Shown here piece after piece: positions 16,244 to 25,250 of a stretch of DNA of 25,266 bases; position 1 is the stretch's first letter; every line of letters starts with the position of its first letter. The DNA comes from Bacteroidales bacterium (GTDB taxonomy: Bacteria > Bacteroidota > Bacteroidia > Bacteroidales > B18-G4). The translations under genes were made by a program, and so were the position numbers. The notes below the pieces were generated by a model that searched no databases, was not told the DNA's origin, and saw only the letters and a list, made by a program, of their open reading frames with translations. The DNA is taken from positions 1 to 25,266 of the forward strand of contig JAGLEK010000568.1 of NCBI GenBank assembly GCA_023145125.1, read 5' to 3'.

Positions 16244-17899
16244 ATGGCTGGATATAAGGAAACCCCGCGGCAGAAAATGATTGCCATGATGTACCTTGTA
16301 CTGACCGCATTGCTGGCTCTGAACGTTTCCAAACAGATCCTTGATGCATTTCTTGTGGTGAACGAAAGTGTGGTCACCACCAACGAGATCATGCATAGTA
16401 AGATCGGAACCGTTTACGACCAGTTTGCACAGCAGTACAGGCTTAACCCCGAGAAGGTTGGCGAACACTTTGATAAAGCAAAACTTGCCAGGGAATATAG
16501 CAATGACCTGATCACATATATTGATAATCAGATGTTTGGGTTGGTTAAATATTCAGAAAGGGAGGACTCCCTTTCTGTGATTGAAAACTATTACAAGGTT
16601 GAAGTGGTGCCTGACCTCCTCGACCCACAGAAAAAAGTTGACAAATTAACCCTCAACCTTCAAAGCGTGCCCACAAAAGATAAATTCGACAGGTCGACGA
16701 CCTGGTTTATCACCCAGGGCAGGGCTGAAGTCTTTAAGCAAAAAATAGAAGATTTCAGGATAAAGATGGGAGAACTTATCCCTGAAGGATACAGGCACAG
16801 GGTTGAGATCGGACTGCATACCGACGAGGAATATTACAATGCCGACGGTAAATCGCAGACCTGGGAAATGCACCACTTTTACCATACTATCCTGGCAGCT
16901 GAGATAACCATTATGAATAAGATCATCGCAGAAGTACAGACCGCTGAACTTCATGTGATATCCGAACTCTTCAGTGAGATCACCCTCGCCGACTTCAAGT
17001 TTGAGGCAGTAACCGCTAAGATCATCCCTAAGACCAATTATATTATCAAGGGACAGAAATACGAAGCTGAAGTACTCGTTGCTGCTTATGACGATAAAAC
17101 AAACCCTGATGTTTACATTCTCCAGGGTGCCAACGAGATCACCGATGCCAACATTTCGCGTGCCCAGAAATGGGAAGGAAAGGATGGCCTGGTGAAACTG
17201 GAATGGAATGCCAATACCGAAGGCATGCACAAGTTTGCCGGTATCATTGAGATCACCAACCCCGAAGGAGAGAAAGAACGTCATCATTTTGTACATGATT
17301 ATATTGTTGCCCCGCCATCATTGACGGTTGCAGCCAAAAAGATGAATGTATTCTATCGTGGTGTTGACAACCCCGTATCTATTTCTGTTCCCGGCATTGC
17401 CAAGAACAAGATCATACCTTCAATCTCGATCGGTACTATCTCCCGCGACCCGGATGCCCCCAGCGACTGGATCGTAAGGATGCCGAAAGAAGCCACAAAG
17501 GCCATTGTAGGTGCAAGCGCTGAATACGAAGGACAGATGATGAATATGGGAGCTTTCGAATTCAGGGTTAAAAGGGTTCCTGACCCGGTAGCTCAGATTG
17601 CAGGAATGACCGAGGGTAGCCTCAGCAGGAATGAATTATTGGCAGCCAATGCTATCATCCCTGTTATGAAAGACTTTGAGTTTGACCTCAACTTTATCGT
17701 CACCGGTTTTAGAATGGCTACTATTATCAATGGTGACTGGGTACCTAAAAGAACCGGCGGAAACCGGCTTTCATCCGAAATGCAGGATATCATCAGAAAT
17801 TCAAGAAGGGGACAGAAATTCTTCTTTGAAAATATCCAGGCAGAGGGCCCTGACGGATCAAAACGTTCCCTCAATACTGTCAACTTAACAATTAATTAA
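16244..17899 (+). CDS. gldM: T9SS motor protein GldM/PorM
   Basis: GldM is the axle partner of GldL. It has a single N-terminal membrane helix inside the GldL ring and a long periplasmic stalk that reaches the GldK/GldN ring. The 551-residue product begins with the family signature MAGYKETPRQKMIAMMYLVL, with the helix at about residues 12-30, then a helical first periplasmic domain (about 31-230) and three beta-rich domains to the C-terminus, ending SLNTVNLTIN. Length agrees with the usual size of just over 500 residues. The gldN start follows 20 bases after the stop, so the two are surely cotranscribed. Confidence 0.97.
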   Translation: MAGYKETPRQKMIAMMYLVLTALLALNVSKQILDAFLVVNESVVTTNEIMHSKIGTVYDQFAQQYRLNPEKVGEHFDKAKLAREYSNDLITYIDNQMFGLVKYSEREDSLSVIENYYKVEVVPDLLDPQKKVDKLTLNLQSVPTKDKFDRSTTWFITQGRAEVFKQKIEDFRIKMGELIPEGYRHRVEIGLHTDEEYYNADGKSQTWEMHHFYHTILAAEITIMNKIIAEVQTAELHVISELFSEITLADFKFEAVTAKIIPKTNYIIKGQKYEAEVLVAAYDDKTNPDVYILQGANEITDANISRAQKWEGKDGLVKLEWNANTEGMHKFAGIIEITNPEGEKERHHFVHDYIVAPPSLTVAAKKMNVFYRGVDNPVSISVPGIAKNKIIPSISIGTISRDPDAPSDWIVRMPKEATKAIVGASAEYEGQMMNMGAFEFRVKRVPDPVAQIAGMTEGSLSRNELLAANAIIPVMKDFEFDLNFIVTGFRMATIINGDWVPKRTGGNRLSSEMQDIIRNSRRGQKFFFENIQAEGPDGSKRSLNTVNLTIN

Positions 17900-17919
17900 A
17901 AACCAGAAATTCTATTATA

Positions 17920-18774
17920 ATGAAAAAGCTAATTATCATCCTTGGAGTCGTGGCACTGCTGACCGGATTCGGTATCGGCAACGTCCATGCCCAGATCCTT
18001 GACAGCCCTCCTGTTGACGGGCTTTTTGAGGATGGAAGCGGCTTCATCAACATGAAACCGGTACCATACCCTCCACTCAGGCAGGCGGATGTTATGTGGC
18101 AGAAAAGATTATGGCGCGAGATTGATTTTCGTGAAAAGATCAATCAGTATTTCTATTATCCCATAGAGCCTCATAACCACTGGAGAAGTTTTATGCGAAT
18201 CCTCATGGATGGGCTTAAAGAAGGCTCCATCACAGCATATGACATTTCCGCTACGGATGAGTTTTTGGTGCCCCTGGTTTACCAGGAGGTGATCGCACGC
18301 CAGGTAGACACCTTTCACAGGGTCTATAACAGGCCGTATCCTCCTTATGAGGAATACGATACCGTGATCTTTACCGAATTCGATCCCACCAAGGTGAAGC
18401 GTATCAGGGTCAAGGAAGACTGGTACTTCGATAAGCAACGATCACAGATCATGGTCAGGATCATTGGCGTTTGCCCTGTGATGATCAAAGAACGCGACGG
18501 CGAAGAGGTTACAGAACCATTGTTCTGGATCTACTTCCCGGAAGCACGGCAGATCTTGTCCCAGGCGCTTATCTATAACCGTCATAATGATGCCATGCGG
18601 CTGACCTATGACGATGCCTTCTGGAAAAGGATGTTTAACAGCTATATCTATAAGGAGTCCAATGTTTACGACCGGCGTATATCAGAATATGCCACCGGCC
18701 TGGACGCCCTGTATGAATCTGAAAGGATAAAAAATGAACTCTTCGAGTTCGAACACGATCTCTGGGAGTTTTAA
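17920..18774 (+). CDS. gldN: T9SS ring protein GldN/PorN
   Basis: GldN/PorN is the periplasmic protein that binds GldK to make the T9SS ring and contacts the GldM stalk. The 284-residue product has a signal peptide ending NVHAQ (cleavage near residue 24). The family features follow: DVMWQKRLWREIDFREKINQ, then PYPPYEEYDTVIFTEFDP, KVKRIRVKEDWYFDKQRS and the late FWKRMFNSYIYKESNVYDRRI. It is the last gene of the gldKLMN set. Its TAA stop overlaps the A-tract of a strong terminator, so transcription ends immediately after it. Confidence 0.97.
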   Translation: MKKLIIILGVVALLTGFGIGNVHAQILDSPPVDGLFEDGSGFINMKPVPYPPLRQADVMWQKRLWREIDFREKINQYFYYPIEPHNHWRSFMRILMDGLKEGSITAYDISATDEFLVPLVYQEVIARQVDTFHRVYNRPYPPYEEYDTVIFTEFDPTKVKRIRVKEDWYFDKQRSQIMVRIIGVCPVMIKERDGEEVTEPLFWIYFPEARQILSQALIYNRHNDAMRLTYDDAFWKRMFNSYIYKESNVYDRRISEYATGLDALYESERIKNELFEFEHDLWEF

Positions 18775-18810
18775 AAAAAAGCCCTTCGCACCGCGAAGGG
18801 CTTTTTTTTA
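18773..18810 (+). terminator. Strong intrinsic terminator of the gldKLMN operon
   Basis: GCCCTTCGC (18781-18789), loop ACC and GCGAAGGGC (18793-18801) form a perfect 9-base-pair GC-rich stem. It is flanked by eight A before and eight T after, which extend the pairing to 17 base pairs. The A-tract includes the end of the gldN stop codon. The near-symmetric A/T flanks would let it act in both directions. Confidence 0.95.
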
Positions 18811-18816
18811 TCTTTG
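18809..18816 (+). promoter_or_regulatory. Predicted -7 box of recG
   Basis: TATCTTTG matches TAnnTTTG exactly and is identical to the YitT -7 box. It begins at the last T of the terminator. The -33 region would fall within the terminator stem, where only TTCG (18785-18788, 20 bases upstream) resembles TTTG. The leader to the recG ATG would be only about 10-12 bases. Confidence 0.55.
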
Positions 18817-18834
18817 TTGTAAGCTAGCTTACAA
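18817..18834. promoter_or_regulatory. 18-base perfect palindrome at the recG start
   Basis: TTGTAAGCTAGCTTACAA is a perfect palindrome that begins directly after the recG -7 box and ends on the A of the recG ATG. Its location, over the expected transcription start, is that of a repressor operator. No regulator can be named. Confidence 0.5.
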
Positions 18835-20936
18835 TGCAAAACATTCTTGACACATCAATTGAATATTTGAAAGGCGTAGGCCCAAAGAGAGCCGCACTGC
18901 TGAAAAATGAGATCGGGGTATATACCTTCGGTGACCTTCTTCAGTATTATCCTTTCCGCTACATCGATAAGTCCAGGATCCACAAGATATCTGAGATCAC
19001 CTCTGATCTGGCCTATGTACAGCTTCGGGGTACCATCAGCAACCTCAAGGTAATCGGAAAGCCACGGGCACAGCGGCTCCTTGCCATCTTCAGCGACGAG
19101 AGCGGAGCTATTGAGCTGGTATGGTTCAAAGGCTTTAAATGGCTGGATGGAAAGTTCAAACCCGGAGTAGAATACCTGGTGTTTGGCAAACCAACACTGT
19201 TCAACAATAAATATAACATTGTCCACCCTGAAGTAGACCTTCCCGATGAGGAAAATGAAGACTTGAGCAAGGTTCTTCACGGGCATTACAGTTGTACGGA
19301 GAACCTGCGTACCCGTGGACTGTCGAGCCGCAATATCAGCAAGCTCATGCGCACCCTTATGCTGAAGGTGCTGGGAAATATCCCTGAAACCTTATCACCT
19401 GCCATCATAAAAAACCTGGGACTGCTGTCGCGTGAAGAGGCCTTTCAGAATATTCATTTCCCCGGAAACCAGGAGCTGCTGCGTAAAGCACAGGCACGCT
19501 TAAAATTCGAAGAGCTGTTTTATATCCAGCTCCGGCTGCTCAAACAAAAGTTTGGCAGGCAGGAAGAGGTAGACGGCCATCCCTTTGCAAATGTGGGCGA
19601 CTATACCAACGCATTTTACAAGCAGCACCTCAGCTTTGAGCTCACCAATGCACAGAAGAGGGTCATCCGTGAGATCCGTGCCGACCTGGGCTCCGGCAAA
19701 CAGATGAACAGGCTGCTGCAAGGTGATGTAGGCAGCGGCAAGACCCTGGTTGCACTGATGTCGATGCTCATAGCGCTCGACAATAATTTCCAGGCCTGCC
19801 TGATGGCACCCACTGAGATCCTTGCCAACCAACACTTCGCCACCATCAGCACCATGACCTCAGCCCTGGGCATTAGGGTTGAATTGCTGACAGGATCCAC
19901 AAAGGCGGCAAAGCGCAAACAGCTGCATGAAGACCTTCGCAGCGGTGAGCTTCAGCTGTTGATCGGCACCCATGCCCTTCTGGAAGAGCAGGTGAAGTTC
20001 AAAAACCTGGGATTGGTGGTCATCGATGAGCAGCATCGTTTCGGCGTTGCCCAGCGGGCCCGGCTATACTATAAAAATGTGATCCCGCCCCATATCCTTG
20101 TCATGACGGCCACACCCATCCCCAGGACGCTGGCCATGACCCTCTACGGTGATCTCGACTTTTCTGTTATTGACGAAATGCCCCCCGGAAGAAAACCTGT
20201 GAAGACCTATCACTTCTTCGATTCAAAACGCCTTCGCCTGTTTGGGTTCATGAAGGAGCAGATAGCCCTTGGCAGGCAGGTATATATAGTATATCCCCTG
20301 ATCCATGAATCTGAGAAGCTGGACCTTAAAGACCTGATGGATGGCTATGAAAGCATCAGCCGTGCCTTTCCCCTCCCCGACTACCCCATCAGCATTGTGC
20401 ATGGCAAGCTCAAGTCTGATGCCAAAGACTTCGAAATGAAACGTTTCATCAAGGGTGAGACAAAGATCATGGTGGCCACCACGGTAATAGAAGTGGGTGT
20501 TGATATTCCTAATGCTTCCGTGATGGTGATCGAAAATGCCGAGCGTTTTGGCCTGTCGCAGCTGCATCAGCTCCGCGGCCGTGTTGGCAGGGGTGCCGAT
20601 CAGTCGTATTGCATCCTCATGTCAGGCAACAAGCTTTCGGAAGAAGCACGCACCCGCCTGAAGGTCATGACAGATACCACCGATGGCTTCCTGATAGCAG
20701 AGACCGACCTGAAATTGCGCGGCCCGGGCGATCTCGCCGGCACACAACAGAGTGGCATCCTTGACCTGAAGATCGCCAACCTTCTGCGTGATGAAAAGAT
20801 CCTTAAATATGCACGTAACCTGGCAATGGAAATACTGGAAAAGGATCCCTCTCTCGGCAAGCCCGAAAACAAGCTCCTGAGCCAAACCCTGCAGGCCCTG
20901 CATAAATACCAGGATGATTGGGCTTCCATCAGTTAG
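18834..20936 (+). CDS. recG: ATP-dependent DNA helicase RecG
   Basis: RecG remodels stalled replication forks and Holliday junctions in the cytoplasm. The 700-residue protein has the N-terminal wedge/OB-fold domain (about 1-150; YLKGVGPKRA near the start, YYPFRYID) and two helicase domains. Walker A is GDVGSGKT at 297-304, the DExH box is DEQH at 398-401, MTATPIPRT is at 424-432, and the QLRGRVGRG motif VI follows in the second domain. Length and motifs are complete. The ATG follows a palindrome and a very short predicted leader. It is separated from gldN by the terminator and so is a new transcription unit. Confidence 0.98.
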   Translation: MQNILDTSIEYLKGVGPKRAALLKNEIGVYTFGDLLQYYPFRYIDKSRIHKISEITSDLAYVQLRGTISNLKVIGKPRAQRLLAIFSDESGAIELVWFKGFKWLDGKFKPGVEYLVFGKPTLFNNKYNIVHPEVDLPDEENEDLSKVLHGHYSCTENLRTRGLSSRNISKLMRTLMLKVLGNIPETLSPAIIKNLGLLSREEAFQNIHFPGNQELLRKAQARLKFEELFYIQLRLLKQKFGRQEEVDGHPFANVGDYTNAFYKQHLSFELTNAQKRVIREIRADLGSGKQMNRLLQGDVGSGKTLVALMSMLIALDNNFQACLMAPTEILANQHFATISTMTSALGIRVELLTGSTKAAKRKQLHEDLRSGELQLLIGTHALLEEQVKFKNLGLVVIDEQHRFGVAQRARLYYKNVIPPHILVMTATPIPRTLAMTLYGDLDFSVIDEMPPGRKPVKTYHFFDSKRLRLFGFMKEQIALGRQVYIVYPLIHESEKLDLKDLMDGYESISRAFPLPDYPISIVHGKLKSDAKDFEMKRFIKGETKIMVATTVIEVGVDIPNASVMVIENAERFGLSQLHQLRGRVGRGADQSYCILMSGNKLSEEARTRLKVMTDTTDGFLIAETDLKLRGPGDLAGTQQSGILDLKIANLLRDEKILKYARNLAMEILEKDPSLGKPENKLLSQTLQALHKYQDDWASIS

Positions 20937-21052
20937 AAAACGGAAAAACATTACCTTTACCGTCTGTTATCAGGGGATGGTACAATGCGAAATGAAATGC
21001 AAACAGGCAATAGAAAAACCTTAGCGGATATTTCCGGCAAAAAAATATCAGA

Positions 21053-23512
21053 ATGAAAATATCTTACAACTGGCTAAAGAGATATATCGATATCGACATG
21101 GGCGTGAAAGAACTTGGAGAGATGCTTACCGACAGCGGACTTGAGGTAGAAGGCATCGAAAAGTTCCAGTCGGTGAAAGGCGGCCTCGAAGGGCTTGTGA
21201 TCGGTGAAGTCATTAGCTGTGATAAGCACCCCAATGCAGATAAACTCAGCCTTACAACAGTAAATACAGGTGGGGATAGCGTACTGCCAATCGTTTGTGG
21301 TGCACCCAATGTTGCAGCAGGGCAAAAGGTTGTAGTGGCTACTGTAGGCACAAAGCTTTATTCCGGTGAAGAATATTTTGAGATCAAAAAAGCCAAAATT
21401 CGCGGAGAGCATTCCGAAGGCATGATCTGCGCTGAGGATGAGATCGGCCTGGGCACCTCCCACGACGGGATCATGGTGCTTGATGCATCTGCCGTTCCCG
21501 GCACCCCGGCAAAAGAATATTTTGAGATCACCGAAGACCATGTCTTTGAGATCGGCCTGACACCAAACCGTACCGATGCCACCGGGCATATCGGCACCGC
21601 CAGGGATGTGATGGCCGTCATCAACAGCCGGCAGGGCAAAGGCAGCAAAAAGCTGAATATCCCTTCAGTAGAAGGTTTCGAGGCGCCTGACAAAAAAGCC
21701 GAATTCCCGGTCATCATCGAAGACCCTGACGCCTGCCCGCGTTTCAGCGGAATAACCATCTCCGGCATAGATGTAAAAGCATCACCGGCATGGATGCAGA
21801 ACCTCCTGAATGCGGTCGGTATCCGCCCCATCAACAACATTGTGGATATCACCAATTTCGTCCTGCTGGAGACCGGCCAACCATTGCATGCCTACGATAC
21901 CGCTGCTATTGATGGAGGAAAAGTGGTCGTGCGTAAAGCACACAAGAATGAAAAATTTGTGACCCTCGACGAGATCGAACGTAAGCTTGCCCCCGGCGAC
22001 CTGATGATCTGCAATGCAAGATCAGGTATGTGCATGGCTGGTGTTTTTGGCGGTAACAAATCAGGAGTTACAGAAAATACTACTAATATCTTTCTTGAAA
22101 GCGCCCACTTCGATCCGGTCACCATACGGAAAACAGCTAAACATCACGGCCTCTCAACAGATGCTTCATTCAGGTTCGAACGCGGAGCTGACATCAACAT
22201 CACCCTCTATGCCATGAAAAGGGCTGCCATGCTCATCACCGAGCTGGCAGGAGGACAGATATCATCAGAAGTGGTAGACGTATATCCAAAGCCCGTCGAA
22301 GGCTGGACAGTGGATGTAAAATACAGCCACATCAACAGCCTGACAGGACAAGAAATAGAAAAAGAACTCGTCGACAGCATCCTCTCAGATCTCGATATTG
22401 TGATCACCGGCCGGGAAGGAGATGCTTTCACTGTGCAGGTACCTGCCTATCGATATGAAGTTCGCCGTGAGGCAGACATTATCGAGGAGGTCCTTCGCAT
22501 TTATGGTTATAATAATATTGCATTCCCTGATGGTATACGTTCCTCACTGGCACATCACCCGAAGCCGGACCCTGACAAGCTTCAGAACAGCCTGTCAGAC
22601 TTTCTGGCCGCCCTGGGCTTTTCTGAGATCATGAACAACTCATTAACGAAAGCTTCTTATGCGGAACAGTTCCCGCTAATTGAAGCAGCAAATTCAGTTA
22701 TCCTTGAAAACCCGCTCAGCCAGGACCTCAATGCCATGCGGCAAACATTGCTCTTCGGCGGGCTGGAAAACATTGCCTTCAACCAAAACAGGAAGGTAAA
22801 TGATATTCGTTTCTTTGAGTTTGGCAATATCTATTCACGGGACCCGAAGAAAGCTTCAGGGGCACCGCTTGCCGGATACCACGAAGAAAAGCGCCTCGCC
22901 CTGTTCCTATGTGGAGTGAAGCAAAAGGAAAGCTGGGATACCACCGATGCAAATGTTGACTTTTTCCTGCTGAAGTCCTACGTGAAGAACCTGTTGCTGA
23001 AGCTGGGTGCTGACACCGACAAGCTGGAAGGCAGTGTTGCCGAAGCAGATATTTATGACGAAGGCCTCCGCTACATGAAGGATGGCAAGGAAGTTGGCTC
23101 CTTCGGAAAAGTAACCAAAGACCTTCTCAAGGCATTCGACATAAGGCAAGATGTTTACTATGCAGACCTTTCATGGGATATGATATTACAATTTGCCGGT
23201 GAAAATAGCATTGTTTCCACGCCTGTGCCCAAATTTCCCGAAGTAAGGCGCGACCTGGCCCTGCTCATCGACAAAGAAGTACATTTTGAGCAGATCCGCG
23301 AAATTGCTTTCAAGACAGAGAACAGGCTGCTGCGTTCCGTAGGCCTTTTCGACGTTTATGAAGGCGATAAGATCGGAAAGGACAAGATATCCTATGCGGT
23401 GAACTTCGTCTTCCGTGATGATGATAAAACACTGACTGACAAGATCATCGACAGGACCATGAAAAATCTGGTCACCGCCTTTGAAAAACAACTTGATGCA
23501 AGCGTCCGGTAG
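21053..23512 (+). CDS. pheT: Phenylalanine--tRNA ligase beta subunit
   Basis: This is the beta subunit of the cytoplasmic heterotetrameric phenylalanyl-tRNA synthetase, which contributes editing and tRNA binding. The 819-residue product has the N-terminal tRNA-binding OB domain (about 40-150, with DKHPNADKLS and HSEGMICAEDEIGLG), the B1 motif LTPNRTDATGHIG (169-181), the B3/B4 editing region (about 210-390), a B5 domain (about 423-490), the synthetase-like core and the C-terminal anticodon-binding FDX-ACB domain from about 723 (PVPKFPEVRRDLALLID). pheS is not adjacent, which is usual in this phylum. The 116-base gap after recG holds only a weak -7-like TACCTTTA (20952-20959). Confidence 0.98.
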   Translation: MKISYNWLKRYIDIDMGVKELGEMLTDSGLEVEGIEKFQSVKGGLEGLVIGEVISCDKHPNADKLSLTTVNTGGDSVLPIVCGAPNVAAGQKVVVATVGTKLYSGEEYFEIKKAKIRGEHSEGMICAEDEIGLGTSHDGIMVLDASAVPGTPAKEYFEITEDHVFEIGLTPNRTDATGHIGTARDVMAVINSRQGKGSKKLNIPSVEGFEAPDKKAEFPVIIEDPDACPRFSGITISGIDVKASPAWMQNLLNAVGIRPINNIVDITNFVLLETGQPLHAYDTAAIDGGKVVVRKAHKNEKFVTLDEIERKLAPGDLMICNARSGMCMAGVFGGNKSGVTENTTNIFLESAHFDPVTIRKTAKHHGLSTDASFRFERGADINITLYAMKRAAMLITELAGGQISSEVVDVYPKPVEGWTVDVKYSHINSLTGQEIEKELVDSILSDLDIVITGREGDAFTVQVPAYRYEVRREADIIEEVLRIYGYNNIAFPDGIRSSLAHHPKPDPDKLQNSLSDFLAALGFSEIMNNSLTKASYAEQFPLIEAANSVILENPLSQDLNAMRQTLLFGGLENIAFNQNRKVNDIRFFEFGNIYSRDPKKASGAPLAGYHEEKRLALFLCGVKQKESWDTTDANVDFFLLKSYVKNLLLKLGADTDKLEGSVAEADIYDEGLRYMKDGKEVGSFGKVTKDLLKAFDIRQDVYYADLSWDMILQFAGENSIVSTPVPKFPEVRRDLALLIDKEVHFEQIREIAFKTENRLLRSVGLFDVYEGDKIGKDKISYAVNFVFRDDDKTLTDKIIDRTMKNLVTAFEKQLDASVR

Positions 23513-23554
23513 ATTGATTATTTCCAAATACATTTTAATTTTAATCTTAATAAA

Positions 23555-25207
23555 ATGAGCAAAACAGAAGTAGTTTATTCCATCACCCCTCAAGGTGAAA
23601 AATTTGCACTTCCACACGCCGAAGAATATGGCCCGGAACTCCAAAGGATAGAAAGACTGGTTAAACAGGCAAAAGAAAATGGCCAGGAGATCATCGTTGT
23701 AATGGGTGTTGGGTTTGTGGGTGCTGTGATGGCAGCCATTGTAGCCGATGCCAAAGATGAGAATGGCAAGAATATCAAGTTCGTGATCGGCTGTCAGCGT
23801 CCCAGCATGCGGAGCTACTGGAAGATCCCCGTCCTGAACAGGGGCGTCTCACCCGTGAAAGCCGAAGACCCGGAGGTACAGGAGCTTATCGGGAGAACTG
23901 TACTGCAATCAGAAACGCTGACAGCCACCTACAACAGCGATTGTCTGCAATTTGCCGACTGTGTGGTTGTCGATGTCCAGTGTGATTATTCCAAGCACGA
24001 CCTGGGAGACATGCGTAGCGGTGAGGTGGAGATGGCCGCCCTGGAATCCACCATGAAGACCATCGGTGAGAAGGTGTCGCCTACGGCCCTCACACTCATC
24101 GAAACCACCGTTGCCCCCGGCACCACGGAGTTTGTGGCCTGGCCCATCCTGAAGAAGGCATTCGCCAAACGGGGGATAGAAGAAACACCTTTGCTTGCAC
24201 ACAGCTTCGAGCGCGTGATGCCCGGCAAGGAATACGTCAGCTCCATCCGGGATTTTTGGAGGGTGTGCTCAGGATGCACGAACGAAGCCCGTGACCGGGT
24301 CGAAAAGTTCCTTCATGAGATCCTGAATACCGAAGATTTCCCCCTGACGGTGATGGATCGCCCCATTGAATCAGAGACCACTAAGATCGTGGAGAACTCA
24401 TACCGTGCCACCATTCTGGCCTACCTGAATGAATGGAGCCTTTTTGCCGAACGCAACGGCGTTGACCTGATAAAGGTGATCAAGGCAATCAAGGTGCGCC
24501 CTACACACAGCAATATGATCTTTCCCGGCCCGGGCATCGGCGGATACTGCCTGCCAAAAGACGGTGGACTCGGCTACTGGGCATATAAGCATATATTGGG
24601 TTTTGACGACGGCGACCGTATCTTCAAGATCACACCCACCGCCATCGACATCAACGACACCCGCTCCCTGCATGTGGCCACCCTCACCCGCGATGCCCTG
24701 CGCAATATGTCACGTTATATTGCCGGTTCCAGGGTGCTGATCTGTGGTGCCAGCTACCGGGAAGATGTAGGCGACACACGATACAGTGGTTCAGAGATGG
24801 TGGTCAGGAAGCTTACCGAGATGGGTGCCGACATGCATGTGCACGACCCTTATGTCGATCACTGGCATGAATTTGAAACACAGGATGGCGAAAGCGCCGA
24901 ATATTCCTGGAAACGCTTTTTCCGGAACCAGGACGGACTGGTTGATATCGTAGTTGAAAAAGACCTGGAAACATCCCTGGGCGGTGTTGATGCATTGATC
25001 CTCGCCGTGCCCCATAAGCAATACATGAAGCTCGTACCCGATCAGATCGTAAAATGGGCCGGCAACCCCATCGCCGTGGTCGACTGCTTTGGCATTCTCA
25101 GCGACGAGCAGATCAGAAGATATTTTGAGCTGGGTTGTGAAGTAAAAGCCCTTGGCCGCGGTCATATACAGCGGATCAAGAAGGAAGTGGCGAAAGCGAG
25201 GAAATAG
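23555..25207 (+). CDS. UDP-glucose/GDP-mannose dehydrogenase family protein
   Basis: This NAD(P)-dependent nucleotide-sugar dehydrogenase family member (550 residues) is longer than typical family enzymes of about 430-450 residues. The extra length is an N-terminal leader of about 45 residues before the Rossmann loop GVGFVG (51-56) and insertions in both nucleotide-binding halves. The core is intact: FERVMPGK (218-225), KIVENSYRATILAYLNE (277-293), and the catalytic loop GPGIGGYCLPKD with C332 and D336. The C-terminal UDP-binding domain includes GASYREDVGDTRYS (398-411) and VHDPYVD. The second beta strand ends VIGCQRP where most family members have an acidic residue. It follows pheT by 42 bases without a clear promoter. 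Substrate cannot be assigned; a surface polysaccharide role is likely for the family. Confidence 0.88.
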   Translation: MSKTEVVYSITPQGEKFALPHAEEYGPELQRIERLVKQAKENGQEIIVVMGVGFVGAVMAAIVADAKDENGKNIKFVIGCQRPSMRSYWKIPVLNRGVSPVKAEDPEVQELIGRTVLQSETLTATYNSDCLQFADCVVVDVQCDYSKHDLGDMRSGEVEMAALESTMKTIGEKVSPTALTLIETTVAPGTTEFVAWPILKKAFAKRGIEETPLLAHSFERVMPGKEYVSSIRDFWRVCSGCTNEARDRVEKFLHEILNTEDFPLTVMDRPIESETTKIVENSYRATILAYLNEWSLFAERNGVDLIKVIKAIKVRPTHSNMIFPGPGIGGYCLPKDGGLGYWAYKHILGFDDGDRIFKITPTAIDINDTRSLHVATLTRDALRNMSRYIAGSRVLICGASYREDVGDTRYSGSEMVVRKLTEMGADMHVHDPYVDHWHEFETQDGESAEYSWKRFFRNQDGLVDIVVEKDLETSLGGVDALILAVPHKQYMKLVPDQIVKWAGNPIAVVDCFGILSDEQIRRYFELGCEVKALGRGHIQRIKKEVAKARK

Positions 25208-25250
25208 TGTTGAGGGTTGAGTGTTGAGTGTTGGGTGTTGGGTTGGTTGA
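25208..25250. repeat. Degenerate heptamer repeat (TGTTGAG units)
   Basis: Directly after the dehydrogenase stop there are five tandem 7-base units (TGTTGAG, GGTTGAG, TGTTGAG, TGTTGGG, TGTTGGG; 25208-25242), then decaying TTGG/TTGA sequence. It contains only T, G and A on this strand. It looks like a short intergenic microsatellite. Confidence 0.8.

Noticed and set aside
16646..17296. 216-residue minus-strand open frame inside gldM
   Set aside because: It is the complement of well-recognised gldM coding sequence and its translation shows no domain or signal peptide.
20937..21052. Promoter or leader peptide controlling pheT
   Set aside because: Only a one-mismatch -7-like box (TACCTTTA) was seen, with no phenylalanine-rich small frame or terminator hairpin, so no feature is listed.
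21074..21589. 171-residue minus-strand open frame inside pheT
   Set aside because: It is antisense to conserved pheT motifs and has no recognisable features.
25208..25250. CRISPR array
   Set aside because: The units are 7 bases long, contiguous and without spacers.
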